Positions 9,501 through 17,101 of a stretch of 64,000 bases of DNA are shown in pieces. The DNA is taken from contig JAOTZC010000005.1 in the NCBI GenBank assembly GCA_029861535.1, positions 48,530 to 112,529 of the forward strand, in the 5' to 3' direction. The notes under the pieces are model-generated. The model was not told the DNA's origin, did no database searches, and saw only the letters and a program-made list of their open reading frames with translations. The DNA comes from Gammaproteobacteria bacterium. Lineage in GTDB: Bacteria > Pseudomonadota > Gammaproteobacteria > Steroidobacterales > Woeseiaceae. Both the position numbers and the translations under genes were made by a program. Position 1 is the stretch's first letter. Each line of letters starts with the position of its first letter.

Positions 9501-10029
9501 TGACGGCCGGACGCTGACGGAAGCCGTCGCCCGCAGCTATTTCAAATTGCTCGCGTACAAGGATGAGTACGAAGTGGCTCGCCTGCACACCCAAACCGGT
9601 TTTCTCGAATCAATTCGTGAAGATTTCGGTAACGGTGCAAAAGTCCGCTTTCATCTGGCACCGCCGATATTGAATAGCAAGCGCGATGCACGCGGCCGCC
9701 CGCTGAAAAAGAGTTTCGGCGGTTGGATGATTCCAGCATTTCGACTACTGGCCAGCATGCGTAGCTTGCGCGGTACCGCCTTTGATATTTTTGGCCTGAC
9801 GGCAGAGCGCCGACTGGAACGCGCGCTGCCTATCGAGTTCGAGCAGACGGTGAGCGAACTCCTGTCCGATCTCAAGGAATCGACACTATCGGATGCCCGT
9901 GAAATCGTCGAATTGTATATGGATATTCGCGGCTATGGTCCGGTCAAGGAACAGGCCGCATCCGAGGTTAAAAGTAAGGTGGCCGATCGGCTTGCATCCA
10001 TGCGACGATGCGCGCATGGCGACGCCTGA
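6559..10029 (+). CDS. Fused indolepyruvate/phenylpyruvate ferredoxin oxidoreductase
   Basis: This 1156-residue protein is the long fused form of the iorA/iorB-type enzyme. It oxidatively decarboxylates aryl pyruvates to aryl-acetyl-CoA with thiamine diphosphate and iron-sulfur clusters. The N-terminal third carries GFVSGYRGSPLGGVDQEL and the central part SGCPHNSSTKVPEG. Ferredoxin-like cysteines follow near residue 640 (CEGCGDCSVESNC, then CVNGFCPSF), and the gamma domain begins around residue 730 with VTGVGGTGVVTIGALI. Placed beside paa genes, it would feed phenylalanine-derived phenylpyruvate into phenylacetyl-CoA; that substrate assignment is inference from context. It overlaps the next gene by 14 bases. 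Confidence 0.93.
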   Translation: MATPAESLPHYPLDNYELADRYRRESGRVFLTGTQALVRIALMQRTIDRAAGRNTAGFVSGYRGSPLGGVDQELWRAKSFLVENNIEFLPAVNEDLAATALLGSQQVETDPHRTVDGVFGIWYGKGPGVDRSGDALKHGNAYGSSPNGGVLVVAGDDHGCVSSSMPHQSDVAFLTFVMPHLNPASVAEYLEFGLYGIALSRFSGMWVGFKAISETVESAMSLELPPYPQFNAPDFTPPPTGLHYRWPDFPGPQIEERLEAKKAATLAFAAANPIDRKIFNDRDARFGIVTTGKAHLDLMEALRLLGIDRREAKRIGVDVYKVGMVWPLEHDGALDFVQKKHEVLVVEEKRGIIESQFKEYFYDYPGRKPQRMVGKQDEAENRLVPWVGELSPIQLAGIVARRLDGEFSGLNLTARADSLLSHRSNVIDIKGTARKPYFCSGCPHNSSTKVPEGSKALAGIGCHFMASWMGRDTDGLIQMGGEGVNWISRSIFNGNRHIFQNLGDGTFYHSGSLAIRQAVAAGTNITFKILYNDAVAMTGGQPVDGPISVHSIAHSVRAEGIERIALLSDEPEQFDLRDFPAGTSLSHRREMDALQRELRDIAGVTILIYAQTCATEMRRRRKRGEIEDPKKFVVINDLVCEGCGDCSVESNCLSVVPKETPFGRKRQIDQNNCNKDYSCVNGFCPSFVTVEGATRLEKKGTSLEPDLDALSEPTEPTIDGCYDLLVTGVGGTGVVTIGALITMAAHLEGKGASVLDFMGFAQKFGPVLSFIRIAREPADINQVRIEQARADALIGCDLVVSSSPNASKTFSRERTRAAVNSAEMATADFVRNRDANLQSDDRLAAIRDSVDDMSSIDANRIASHLVGDTIYANVLLLGYAWQQGLIPVSGAALERAIELNGVKVEDNKRAFAWGRLAAIDPDKIEALIGGDDGSKDGWHNESLENMLDRRATFLTEYQDSKLAQRYRNLVEQVQDAERNIRDGRTLTEAVARSYFKLLAYKDEYEVARLHTQTGFLESIREDFGNGAKVRFHLAPPILNSKRDARGRPLKKSFGGWMIPAFRLLASMRSLRGTAFDIFGLTAERRLERALPIEFEQTVSELLSDLKESTLSDAREIVELYMDIRGYGPVKEQAASEVKSKVADRLASMRRCAHGDA

Positions 10030-11059
10030 CATCGAATACGAGTTCGACGACAAACCCAGCCCCGGCGACACCCAGGAAATCGCATCCGGTATTCAATGGT
10101 TGCGCATGCCACTTCCGTTTGCACTCGATCACATCAATCTCTGGCTATTCGAGGATAACGACGCCTGGGTCATCGTCGATAGCGGTCTTGGCGCCGACAA
10201 CAGCAAGGAAGCGTGGGAAAACGCTTTTGTAAATGCGATGGGTGGTCGCCCAGCCTCGCAAATCGTCGTAACGCACCTGCATCCGGATCACGCGGGCTGT
10301 GCCGGCTGGCTCGCCGATCGATTCGATGTCGATCTGTGGATGACACGTGAAGAATATATGTTGTGTCGAATCCTCGTAGCCGATACCGACCGGCCCGCGC
10401 CACACGAAGGCGTCGAGTTTTATAAAGCAGCCGGGTTCGGCGATGACGCGCTCAATAACTACCGAAAGATGTTTGGCCTGTTTGGACGATACGTTACGCC
10501 ATTACCGGAATCTTACCGACGTCTCTACGATGGGCAAAAGGGCCCCGTGGGCGATCACGATTGGGAAGTCGTGGTCGGCCGCGGTCACTCGCCCGAACAC
10601 GCGTGCTTTTTCAATGAGGAACTAAATTTGTTCGTGTCGGGAGATCAGGTCCTGCCGACAATCTCCGCGAACGTCAGCGTTTATCCGACCGAGCCCGATG
10701 CCAACCCGCTAAAGGACTGGATCGACTCGCTGAGGAGCATTAGGAATCGCATTCCGGAAGACGTTTTGGTCCTGCCTGCACACGGCAAGCCGTTTCGCGG
10801 TGCGCATGCACGTATCGATCAGTTGGTCGGCGACCACCTGTCGCAGCTGGATGCACTGCTAGCCTACTGCACGGAATCACGCCGCGTCGTCGATGTCTTT
10901 CCGGCACTTTACCGGACCAAGATTACCAAGGACAATCTGATGTTCGCGACCGGCGAAGCAGTCGCACATCTCAACTATTTGATCAATGAGGGCGCGATTA
11001 CGGTGGAACAAGACATCGACGGTGTAGCCTGGTATCGCCGTAAAGACTTTGAGGGATGA
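10016..11059 (+). CDS. MBL-fold metallo-hydrolase
   Basis: The 347-residue protein has the metallo-beta-lactamase zinc motif THLHPDHAG near residue 85. Further conserved histidines lie in GRGHSPEHACF and PAHGKPFRGAH, and the family's C-terminal winged-helix-like part follows. It resembles the glyoxalase II-like or RNase Z-like MBL hydrolases found with CoA-ester pathways. The ATG at 10016 lies inside the end of the oxidoreductase gene; a longer reading frame upstream is a shadow. It overlaps the following gamma-glutamyltransferase gene by four bases (ATGA). The substrate cannot be read from sequence; a thioester linked to aromatic degradation is one possibility. Confidence 0.88.
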   Translation: MATPDIEYEFDDKPSPGDTQEIASGIQWLRMPLPFALDHINLWLFEDNDAWVIVDSGLGADNSKEAWENAFVNAMGGRPASQIVVTHLHPDHAGCAGWLADRFDVDLWMTREEYMLCRILVADTDRPAPHEGVEFYKAAGFGDDALNNYRKMFGLFGRYVTPLPESYRRLYDGQKGPVGDHDWEVVVGRGHSPEHACFFNEELNLFVSGDQVLPTISANVSVYPTEPDANPLKDWIDSLRSIRNRIPEDVLVLPAHGKPFRGAHARIDQLVGDHLSQLDALLAYCTESRRVVDVFPALYRTKITKDNLMFATGEAVAHLNYLINEGAITVEQDIDGVAWYRRKDFEG

Positions 11060-12765
11060 CAGTGAAGAACCTACGTTCAACAATTATTTTCCTGATGTTA
11101 ACGCTGATTGTTGCCTGCGAGCGGCCGGAGTCAGCTGACGCAACAGTTCCGGCCGCGTCGATTTCGGCCGCTGCAATCGCATTGCCAGATTCGCAGAGTG
11201 CGCAGATTACGGCCGACATCCTGAACGCGGGCGGCAATGCTGTGGACGCAGCCGTCGCCGCAGGTTTCGCGCTTGCCGTATCCGAGCCTGAGGCCGGCAA
11301 TATCGGTGGCGGCGGCTTCATGTTGATTTATCTCGACGGCGTTGCGCACTTTCTCGATTATCGCGAAACGGCACCACTTGCGGCGCATCGCGATATGTTT
11401 CTCGATGAAAACGACGACGTAATCGAGGGTGCAAGTACCGTCGGCCATCTTGCGGCTGGCGTGCCCGGTTCGGTTGCCGGACTTTGGGAAGCGCACCAAA
11501 AATTCGGCTCGCTGCCGTGGCGTGATCTTGTAATGCCTTCCGTTCGCCTCGCGCGCGAGGGCTACGTAGTGCATCCAAAGCTTGCATCAATTGGCGAACG
11601 CGGCGTAAGGCAATTCGAAGGCAAGACAAACTTCGCCAAGTACTTTGGCAACATGAAGGAAGGCGAAATCTTTAAGCAACCCGATCTCGCCGACACGTTG
11701 CAGCGCATTGCCGACGGCGGTATGGCCGGCTTCTATCAAGGTGAAACAGCCGATCTGATTGTGGCGGAGATGGGGCGCGGTAACGGATTAATCACGCACG
11801 AAGACCTCGAACGCTACCAGGCCTTCTGGCGCGAGCCGCTACGCGTCCACTGGCGAGGTTACGAGGTCCTGGCGGCTCCGCCACCGAGTTCGGGCGGTTT
11901 TGCCGTGGTTCAGTTGCTCAAGATAAAGGATCTGCTTGCACATGAATTTGAAGGCGTCGAACACAATTCGCCGCAGTACGTCCACCTGATTGCCGAAATC
12001 GAAAAGCGCGTGTTTGCTGATCGTGCCGAATACCTCGGTGACTCAGACTACGTTGACGTACCGATGGAACGACTGCTGAGCGATGATTATCTTCGTTTGC
12101 GTGCGCAGGAAATCGACTCGGACAAAATATCTATGCTTCAAGACGTGTCTCCCGGCCCCGAATCGATGGACACGACGCATTATTCGATCGTCGATGCTGA
12201 TGGCAATGCGGTCTCGACAACGACGACGCTTAACCTCAGTTTCGGCAGTGGCGTCGTCGTCGAAGGAGCAGGCTTCCTGCTCAACGACGAGATGGATGAT
12301 TTCAGCGTGAAACCGGGTCATCCCAACGCCTTTGGCGTTATCGGCAGCACCGCCAATGAAATTCAACCAGGTAAACGCATGTTGTCATCGATGTCGCCGA
12401 CAATTCTGCTCAAGAACGGCGAGGTAGATTTCGTCGTTGGCTCGCCGGGTGGCTCAACGATTTTCACGACGGTGTTTCAGATGATCGTCAATTCATATGA
12501 CTATGGCATGACGCCGCTTGCAGGTGCCGGCGCGCCGCGATTCCATCACCAGTTGCTACGACCTGACCTGATAACCTACAGCCCCAGTGTGCCGTTGCCG
12601 GAAGAGACGATTTCACAGCTTTCCGACCGCGGCTACCGTGCCGTTCCACACCCCTACGAATACGGCGATGTACAAACCATTAAACGGGATGGCGATAGTT
12701 GGACGGCAGCGTCGGACCCGCGAAAGCGCGGCGAGGCACGCGTTATCGAATCGCCCGCACACTAA
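11056..12765 (+). CDS. Gamma-glutamyltransferase, lipoprotein form
   Basis: Gamma-glutamyltransferase precursors cleave themselves to expose a catalytic threonine and then transfer or hydrolyse gamma-glutamyl groups from glutathione. The autocleavage site DTTHYSIVDADG is visible, with T373 as predicted nucleophile. NIGGGGFMLIY near residue 80, PPPSSGGFAVVQLL near 275 and SSMSPTILL near 450 are family blocks. The N-terminus is a signal peptide ending in the lipobox LIVAC, so the enzyme should be a periplasmic lipoprotein. Its start overlaps the MBL gene (ATGA), and a strong terminator follows the stop. Confidence 0.94.
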   Translation: MTVKNLRSTIIFLMLTLIVACERPESADATVPAASISAAAIALPDSQSAQITADILNAGGNAVDAAVAAGFALAVSEPEAGNIGGGGFMLIYLDGVAHFLDYRETAPLAAHRDMFLDENDDVIEGASTVGHLAAGVPGSVAGLWEAHQKFGSLPWRDLVMPSVRLAREGYVVHPKLASIGERGVRQFEGKTNFAKYFGNMKEGEIFKQPDLADTLQRIADGGMAGFYQGETADLIVAEMGRGNGLITHEDLERYQAFWREPLRVHWRGYEVLAAPPPSSGGFAVVQLLKIKDLLAHEFEGVEHNSPQYVHLIAEIEKRVFADRAEYLGDSDYVDVPMERLLSDDYLRLRAQEIDSDKISMLQDVSPGPESMDTTHYSIVDADGNAVSTTTTLNLSFGSGVVVEGAGFLLNDEMDDFSVKPGHPNAFGVIGSTANEIQPGKRMLSSMSPTILLKNGEVDFVVGSPGGSTIFTTVFQMIVNSYDYGMTPLAGAGAPRFHHQLLRPDLITYSPSVPLPEETISQLSDRGYRAVPHPYEYGDVQTIKRDGDSWTAASDPRKRGEARVIESPAH

Positions 12766-12796
12766 AAAAACCGGCACATTCGTGCCGGCTTTTTTC
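12765..12796. terminator. Bidirectional rho-independent terminator
   Basis: CCGGCAC and GTGCCGG pair around an ATTC loop (12771-12788), flanked by A7 on the left and T6 on the right. It can therefore end transcripts from the gamma-glutamyltransferase operon and from the convergent repeat-protein gene. Confidence 0.93.
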
Positions 12797-12818
12797 ACAA
12801 CGAACTGATCTCTAGAGT

Positions 12819-13307
12819 TTAGCTGCCGTTTCTGTGACGGCGGTCAGTGCGGCGATCTATTTTGCGATCAGCACGATGACCGCGACGGTCGTTGCGCGCA
12901 TCGGCGCGGTCCCCGCGGCGGTCCAGTCGACGATCTATTTGCTCGCCGCGGTGGTCTAAGCGCCGATCAACGCGGTCGCCGCGATTGTCGAGACGACGAT
13001 CTATGCGATCACCTTTACGATCGAGTTTGTTGGCGAGGCGGTCGTGACCGGCCGCTGCCGCTCGATCCGAGCGACGATCAAGGCGTTCATCGATGCGATC
13101 GCCGCGATTATCCAGGCGGTCATCGATACGATCGCCGCGATTATCGAGACGATCTTCAATGCGATCGCCCTTGTTATCGAGGCGCTCTTCGATGCGATCA
13201 CCACGTCGGTCGAAACGATCTTCAATGCGATCGCCCGTGTCGGCCCACGCCGCATCAATGCACGCGATAACACCGATAGCGATTAGGGTTGCTCTCTTGA
13301 TATCCAT
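12819..13307 (-). CDS. Secreted protein of 11-residue charged repeats
   Basis: The 162-residue product starts with a signal peptide ending near ACIDAAWA, then consists almost entirely of an 11-residue repeat of the type GDRIDDRLDNR, about twelve units with minor changes. The DNA shows the matching 33-base tandem repetition. Arginine, aspartate and isoleucine/leucine alternate so that a long charged helix or hendecad coiled coil is likely. AAGGAGA lies just before the ATG and supports this strand, while the plus strand is also open only because the repeat unit is a multiple of three. Function unknown; export to the periplasm is inferred. Confidence 0.8.
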   Translation of the reverse strand: MDIKRATLIAIGVIACIDAAWADTGDRIEDRFDRRGDRIEERLDNKGDRIEDRLDNRGDRIDDRLDNRGDRIDERLDRRSDRAAAAGHDRLANKLDRKGDRIDRRLDNRGDRVDRRLDHRGEQIDRRLDRRGDRADARNDRRGHRADRKIDRRTDRRHRNGS

Positions 13308-13431
13308 ATCCAGTCTCCTTGGTATCTTTACTGAGTAACGATTTCAGTAATATCAACGTGCCGTCCTGCCTGAGGTTGACAGCAGCGTCCGCTGCCATGA
13401 TGGTTATTGTCAAATTGATCGGGGGAGCCCT

Positions 13432-14070
13432 GTGACACGTTTCTTGAGATTCATCAAAACAACCGCAATCGGCGGGCTACTGGTGATTATTCCAGTCTCG
13501 ATCATCCTTTTCGTGCTGGTGCAGCTGTTTTGGGGTTTATTCGATATCGCTTCGTCGATATTGTCGTCGACTTTCGCCAAGCGTCTGGACATACGGGCGA
13601 ACGAGGCCATGTTGATCTTCGCGCTCACCGCCGTAGCGCTCATTGGTCTGTGTTTTATCACTGGGCTACTGGTACGGACGCGCCTCGGAATCACGTTGGG
13701 CAACTGGTTCATGCGCAAGGTGGCACCACGCATACCGATGTATCGTGCGTTGTCGAACCTGACAAAGCGATTCATCGGTGTCGAAGGTCACGAGTTCGCA
13801 CCCGTGGAAGTGGATTTGTTTGGATCCTCCGCGCGGACGCTCGGATTCTTGGTCGAAACTCTGCCGGACGGCCGCTGTGCTGTGTTTATCCCAACAGCAC
13901 CCATCGCCACGGTTGGCAATGTTTACCTGTTGCAGATGGACAGCGTGACGTTTGTCGACGCATCGGTGGCTGACGCCGCCGGCGTCATTACGCAGTGGGG
14001 TGTCGACAGCGCCGAGCTGTATGGCTCAACGAAAAGTAAGGAGGACGACGACGATTCCGAATCCAGCTAG
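13432..14070 (+). CDS. DUF502 family membrane protein
   Basis: This 212-residue protein fits the DUF502 family. It has two N-terminal transmembrane segments at about residues 12-36 and 60-80, followed by the conserved RIPMYRALSNLTKRF block around residue 100. A soluble domain follows with LGFLVETLPDG and VFIPTAPIATVGNVYLL. The tail is acidic and serine-rich. The start is GTG at 13432, preceded by GGGGGAG. The biochemical function of DUF502 is unknown. It stands alone on the plus strand between minus-strand genes. Confidence 0.88.
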   Translation: MTRFLRFIKTTAIGGLLVIIPVSIILFVLVQLFWGLFDIASSILSSTFAKRLDIRANEAMLIFALTAVALIGLCFITGLLVRTRLGITLGNWFMRKVAPRIPMYRALSNLTKRFIGVEGHEFAPVEVDLFGSSARTLGFLVETLPDGRCAVFIPTAPIATVGNVYLLQMDSVTFVDASVADAAGVITQWGVDSAELYGSTKSKEDDDDSESS

Positions 14071-14104
14071 TTTGAATTCGCCGTCGGCCTTTCCTCAAAT
14101 GAAG

Positions 14105-14437
14105 CTACGTCTGATCGTCAGTGCTCGCGCCCGGCGCACAATCGGCAACACTCTTCATGCCATTCGAGCATCCCGATTCAGAATCGTAGTTCTGGCTGGT
14201 GCCAACAGTCTGACCGTTCGATGAAGTCAGGTTAAACCTGAATTTTCCAGATGCGGTTTCTTTTTTGACGAATCGATTCGAATCTTGCGAGTTCTTTTTG
14301 ACCGATTCGATACCGTTCTCGCAGCTTTTTTTCGCCTTGTAGCCTTCGCTGCCCAGAATATTCTGGCCATTGGCGGCTTTTAGACGAAAGCGGAACTCGC
14401 CGGCTTTATCTTTGTAGAGTTCAAATTTTCCGGGCAT
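14105..14437 (-). CDS. DUF1508 (YegP-like) tandem-domain protein
   Basis: Two copies of the short YegP/DUF1508 domain are visible in 110 residues: KFELYKDKAGEFRFRLKAANGQNIL at residues 4-28 and a second copy beginning RFVKKETASGKFRFNL near 55. Each is followed by a GYKAKKSCENGIESVKKN-like segment. The family is small, soluble and of unknown function, often linked with stress genes. It lies directly downstream of dodecin on the same strand with 35 bases between, so the two may be cotranscribed. The C-terminal tail is short and acidic. Confidence 0.88.
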   Translation of the reverse strand: MPGKFELYKDKAGEFRFRLKAANGQNILGSEGYKAKKSCENGIESVKKNSQDSNRFVKKETASGKFRFNLTSSNGQTVGTSQNYDSESGCSNGMKSVADCAPGASTDDQT

Positions 14438-14472
14438 TTCTATCTCCTGTCTTTGCCATGAGTGACTGGCGA

Positions 14473-14673
14473 TTATTTGACGATGAACGTGACCTTCATG
14501 GTGACACGATATTCGGTGACATCGTCACCACTGACGACGACTTTCTGTTCTTTTACCCAAGCCCCTTCGACGCTATCAACGGACTTGGCCGTCTTTTTGA
14601 TACCTTGGCGGATAGCATCCTCGAAACTCTTCGACGACGATGCCGTGATTTCAACGTGTTTTGCAACACTCAT
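14473..14673 (-). CDS. Dodecin family flavin-binding protein
   Basis: At 66 residues this matches dodecin in length and pattern: VAKHVEITASSSKSFEDAIRQ, a central VEGAWVKEQKVVV strand and the ending VTEYRVTMKVTFIVK. Dodecins assemble into hollow dodecamers that store or buffer flavins. GGAGAAC precedes the ATG at a good distance. The next gene downstream is the DUF1508 protein, and both could respond to stress together. The flavin ligand is a family property, not tested here. Confidence 0.92.
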   Translation of the reverse strand: MSVAKHVEITASSSKSFEDAIRQGIKKTAKSVDSVEGAWVKEQKVVVSGDDVTEYRVTMKVTFIVK

Positions 14674-14944
14674 TATTGTTCTCCTAGCTTATTGATTCAC
14701 CTGTAAAAATTAGTTAGCCTTCCTCGCGTTCGCAGCCTCTGTGGTGGATTTCGGGCGAGACCGTATCCGCGAGCCGATTTAGGCCCGCTACTGTACCGGA
14801 TTTAGAGGGCTTTGCGGTCCATCCTATCGCCATCAGCTGTGACTGATCCGTCGTTGGCAAATTACGCAACATGACGGGCCAAGTGCTAGAATCGCGGCAC
14901 CAATCGTACGATACGCTGGGAAATAATCCAAAGGGGTTCGACTT

Positions 14945-16195
14945 ATGAGAGTTTTCATCTGCGCAATTGCGGCATCGATTGTCGCATTAGCGTCGGCGGG
15001 GGATGCCTACGCGGATGCTCAAGAGGGGGAACGGTACTTCACCGTGATGGGGTCCTACATCGATGACGACAAGGATCGCAATGTCGATGACGGTATCAAT
15101 GGCGGTCAGTTCGGATTTGGCTGGGCGTTTAACAAATATTTGAATGTCGAGGCTCTCTATATGGCTGGCCGCGGCAATGGCTCGCCCGATGAAGCTCATA
15201 CCGGCATTGGCGTCGATTTGCAGGCTGTATTCAGGCGCGACCAGCGCTTCAGCCCATACGTGTTCGGTGGCATCGGCACCTTTAAGATTGACCCGGATGG
15301 TCAATCCGACAGTGAGGACACGATGCTGTCGGGGGGCCTCGGATTCTACCTCGACCTGTTCTCAACGAATATGTCACTGCGCGGCGAATGGCGCAATCGC
15401 ACCGATAAAGTACGGCCCACGAGTCTAACCGACAACCTTTTTAGTCTCGGCCTGCAGCTGCCGTTTGGTGACGGCGGGCCTAAATGGGTGGATTCGGATG
15501 GCGATGGCGTCAGCGACAGTCTCGATCGCTGCCCGAATACGCCTGCGGGTACTGCAGTGGACTCTTACGGCTGTGAACTCGACAGCGACGGTGACGGCGT
15601 CAAGGATTCAATGGATCAATGTCCGAACACGCCGGCTGGCGTTCGCGTGGATTCCAACGGTTGCCCAATGGACAGCGATGGCGATGGGGTTCCTGACGGC
15701 ACAGACAAGTGCCCGAACACACCGCGCGGTGCCGAAGTTGACGCTGACGGCTGCGAACTCGACAGCGACGGTGACGGTGTCGTCGATCGCCTCGATGAAT
15801 GCCCCGACACGCCGCAAGGTGCACCGGTCGACAATCGTGGCTGCGAAGTTGAAGGCGAGTATGTGCTCGAGGGCGTCAATTTCGAGTCCAACTCCGACCG
15901 ACTGCTGGCGGGTGCTACCAATGTGCTGGATGACGTCGTCGTAACGTTGAAACGTTATCCGGACATTCGCTTCGAAGTTGCCGGCCATACCGACAGCGAC
16001 GGCTCTGCCGAATACAACGAGAGCCTGTCGGCGCGTCGCGCACAGACGGTACATGATTATCTGGCAGCCAATGGCATCGACGTCAGTCGCATGACTGTCC
16101 GCGGCTACGGTGAGGTTCAGCCCATTGCCGACAACTCAACATCGGCCGGTAAGGCCCAGAATCGCCGCGTTGCGCTAAACGTGGTCGAAGACTAG
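14945..16195 (+). CDS. OmpA family outer membrane protein with TSP3-type repeats
   Basis: The 416-residue protein has a signal peptide ending near DAYADA and an N-terminal beta-barrel domain (about residues 25-175). A linker of four or five thrombospondin type 3 repeats (DSDGDGVxDxxDxCPNTPxG, residues about 180-300) follows, then an OmpA-like peptidoglycan-binding domain ending EVQPIADNSTSAGKAQNRRV. The aspartate-rich repeats should bind calcium. AAAGGGG lies upstream of the ATG. It is a single-gene unit, closed by a strong terminator. The role is probably anchoring the outer membrane to peptidoglycan. Confidence 0.94.
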   Translation: MRVFICAIAASIVALASAGDAYADAQEGERYFTVMGSYIDDDKDRNVDDGINGGQFGFGWAFNKYLNVEALYMAGRGNGSPDEAHTGIGVDLQAVFRRDQRFSPYVFGGIGTFKIDPDGQSDSEDTMLSGGLGFYLDLFSTNMSLRGEWRNRTDKVRPTSLTDNLFSLGLQLPFGDGGPKWVDSDGDGVSDSLDRCPNTPAGTAVDSYGCELDSDGDGVKDSMDQCPNTPAGVRVDSNGCPMDSDGDGVPDGTDKCPNTPRGAEVDADGCELDSDGDGVVDRLDECPDTPQGAPVDNRGCEVEGEYVLEGVNFESNSDRLLAGATNVLDDVVVTLKRYPDIRFEVAGHTDSDGSAEYNESLSARRAQTVHDYLAANGIDVSRMTVRGYGEVQPIADNSTSAGKAQNRRVALNVVED

Positions 16196-16210
16196 GCACG
16201 ACCAAGCAAG

Positions 16211-16247
16211 AAAAAAGCGCGTGCTGTCATAGCACGCGCTTTTTTTT
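16211..16247. terminator. Bidirectional rho-independent terminator
   Basis: GCGCGTGCT pairs with AGCACGCGC around a GTCAT loop (16217-16239), with A6 before and T8 after. It separates the convergent ompA-type gene and the universal stress protein gene. Confidence 0.94.
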
Positions 16248-16252
16248 GCCCG

Positions 16253-17080
16253 TCACATATGCACTGTTAAAACCGGTATTCGCGCTTTGCGCAGCAGGAA
16301 TTCAGTCGTGCCGCCGAATACTTTTTCACGCCACCGGCTACGACTGTAGGCGCCTGCGATAATCAGGTCGCCTTCGAGCTCTTTGTAGGCGGCCATCAAT
16401 TCGGGCTCGATCTTGCGACCACGCGTCTCAAAATGCTCCGCATTCACGCCCCAGTGCTTTAAGTATGCCACTACCTGCGTGGATTTCGGGCCCGGGTGAT
16501 CTTCAGGGCCGCAGCTTACGATCGACACCTCGGTTGCCGCCACCAGCAGTGGCATGGCCGCCGAAACGCTGCGGGCAACCTCCGTGCTTTGATTCCACGC
16601 GATAACAATGCGCTTGCCAACTCTTCGGCGCGTCGTCTGCGGCAGGATCAGCACCGGTCGCGATGACTCCAGCAGTGCGGCGCGCATAAACATGTCCGCG
16701 ACATTACGAGAGCGCGCTGGTCGTGACACAACGATCAGATCCGAAACCGGGCCAAAAATTCCCATCAGAACATCCGGTGAGCCCACTCTTTCTGCCCAGA
16801 GTGCGCCAGGTTTTTCACGCGCACGGCGGATTAGGTCGTAGCCACGCTGTTCTGCAGCACACCGGTACAAGGCTTGGGCCGCCGCCGGCGCTTTGTTGGT
16901 GCATTTTTTGCGCCAGGCTGCGTTGGAAAACGCGTTCGACATCGACACTTCCGAATATCGATGTGGTCGCATGTGGCAACCGCTTACACTGGCACCGAGA
17001 CGCTTACCGATGTCGAAGGCCACGCTCAACGCCTTTGCGCACTCAGGACGATCGGCAACAGGTACAAGGATCACACGCAT
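16253..17080 (-). CDS. Universal stress protein (tandem UspA domains)
   Basis: The 275 residues contain two UspA-like halves. The first begins MRVILVPVADRPECAKAL and the second around residue 155 with KRIVIAWNQSTEVARSV. The second half ends with the nucleotide-binding-type segment GAYSRSRWREKVFGGTTEFLL and IPVLTVHM. Tandem UspA proteins bind ATP or act as stress-survival factors in the cytoplasm. It shares a bidirectional terminator with the upstream ompA-type gene and lies 21 bases downstream of the MBL lipoprotein gene on the same strand. The family call is secure; the stress signal is unknown. Confidence 0.92.
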   Translation of the reverse strand: MRVILVPVADRPECAKALSVAFDIGKRLGASVSGCHMRPHRYSEVSMSNAFSNAAWRKKCTNKAPAAAQALYRCAAEQRGYDLIRRAREKPGALWAERVGSPDVLMGIFGPVSDLIVVSRPARSRNVADMFMRAALLESSRPVLILPQTTRRRVGKRIVIAWNQSTEVARSVSAAMPLLVAATEVSIVSCGPEDHPGPKSTQVVAYLKHWGVNAEHFETRGRKIEPELMAAYKELEGDLIIAGAYSRSRWREKVFGGTTEFLLRKARIPVLTVHM

Positions 17081-17101
17081 ATGAAAAACTCCGATGTGCT
17101 G

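Noticed and set aside
12950..13260. Regular 33-base repetition that could be taken for a CRISPR array.
   Set aside because: The units are contiguous without unique spacers and code in frame for an 11-residue protein repeat behind a signal peptide.
13044..13286. Plus-strand reading frame of 80 codons opposite the repeat protein.
   Set aside because: It is open only because the repeat unit is a multiple of three; the minus-strand frame has the ribosome binding site, signal peptide and terminator.
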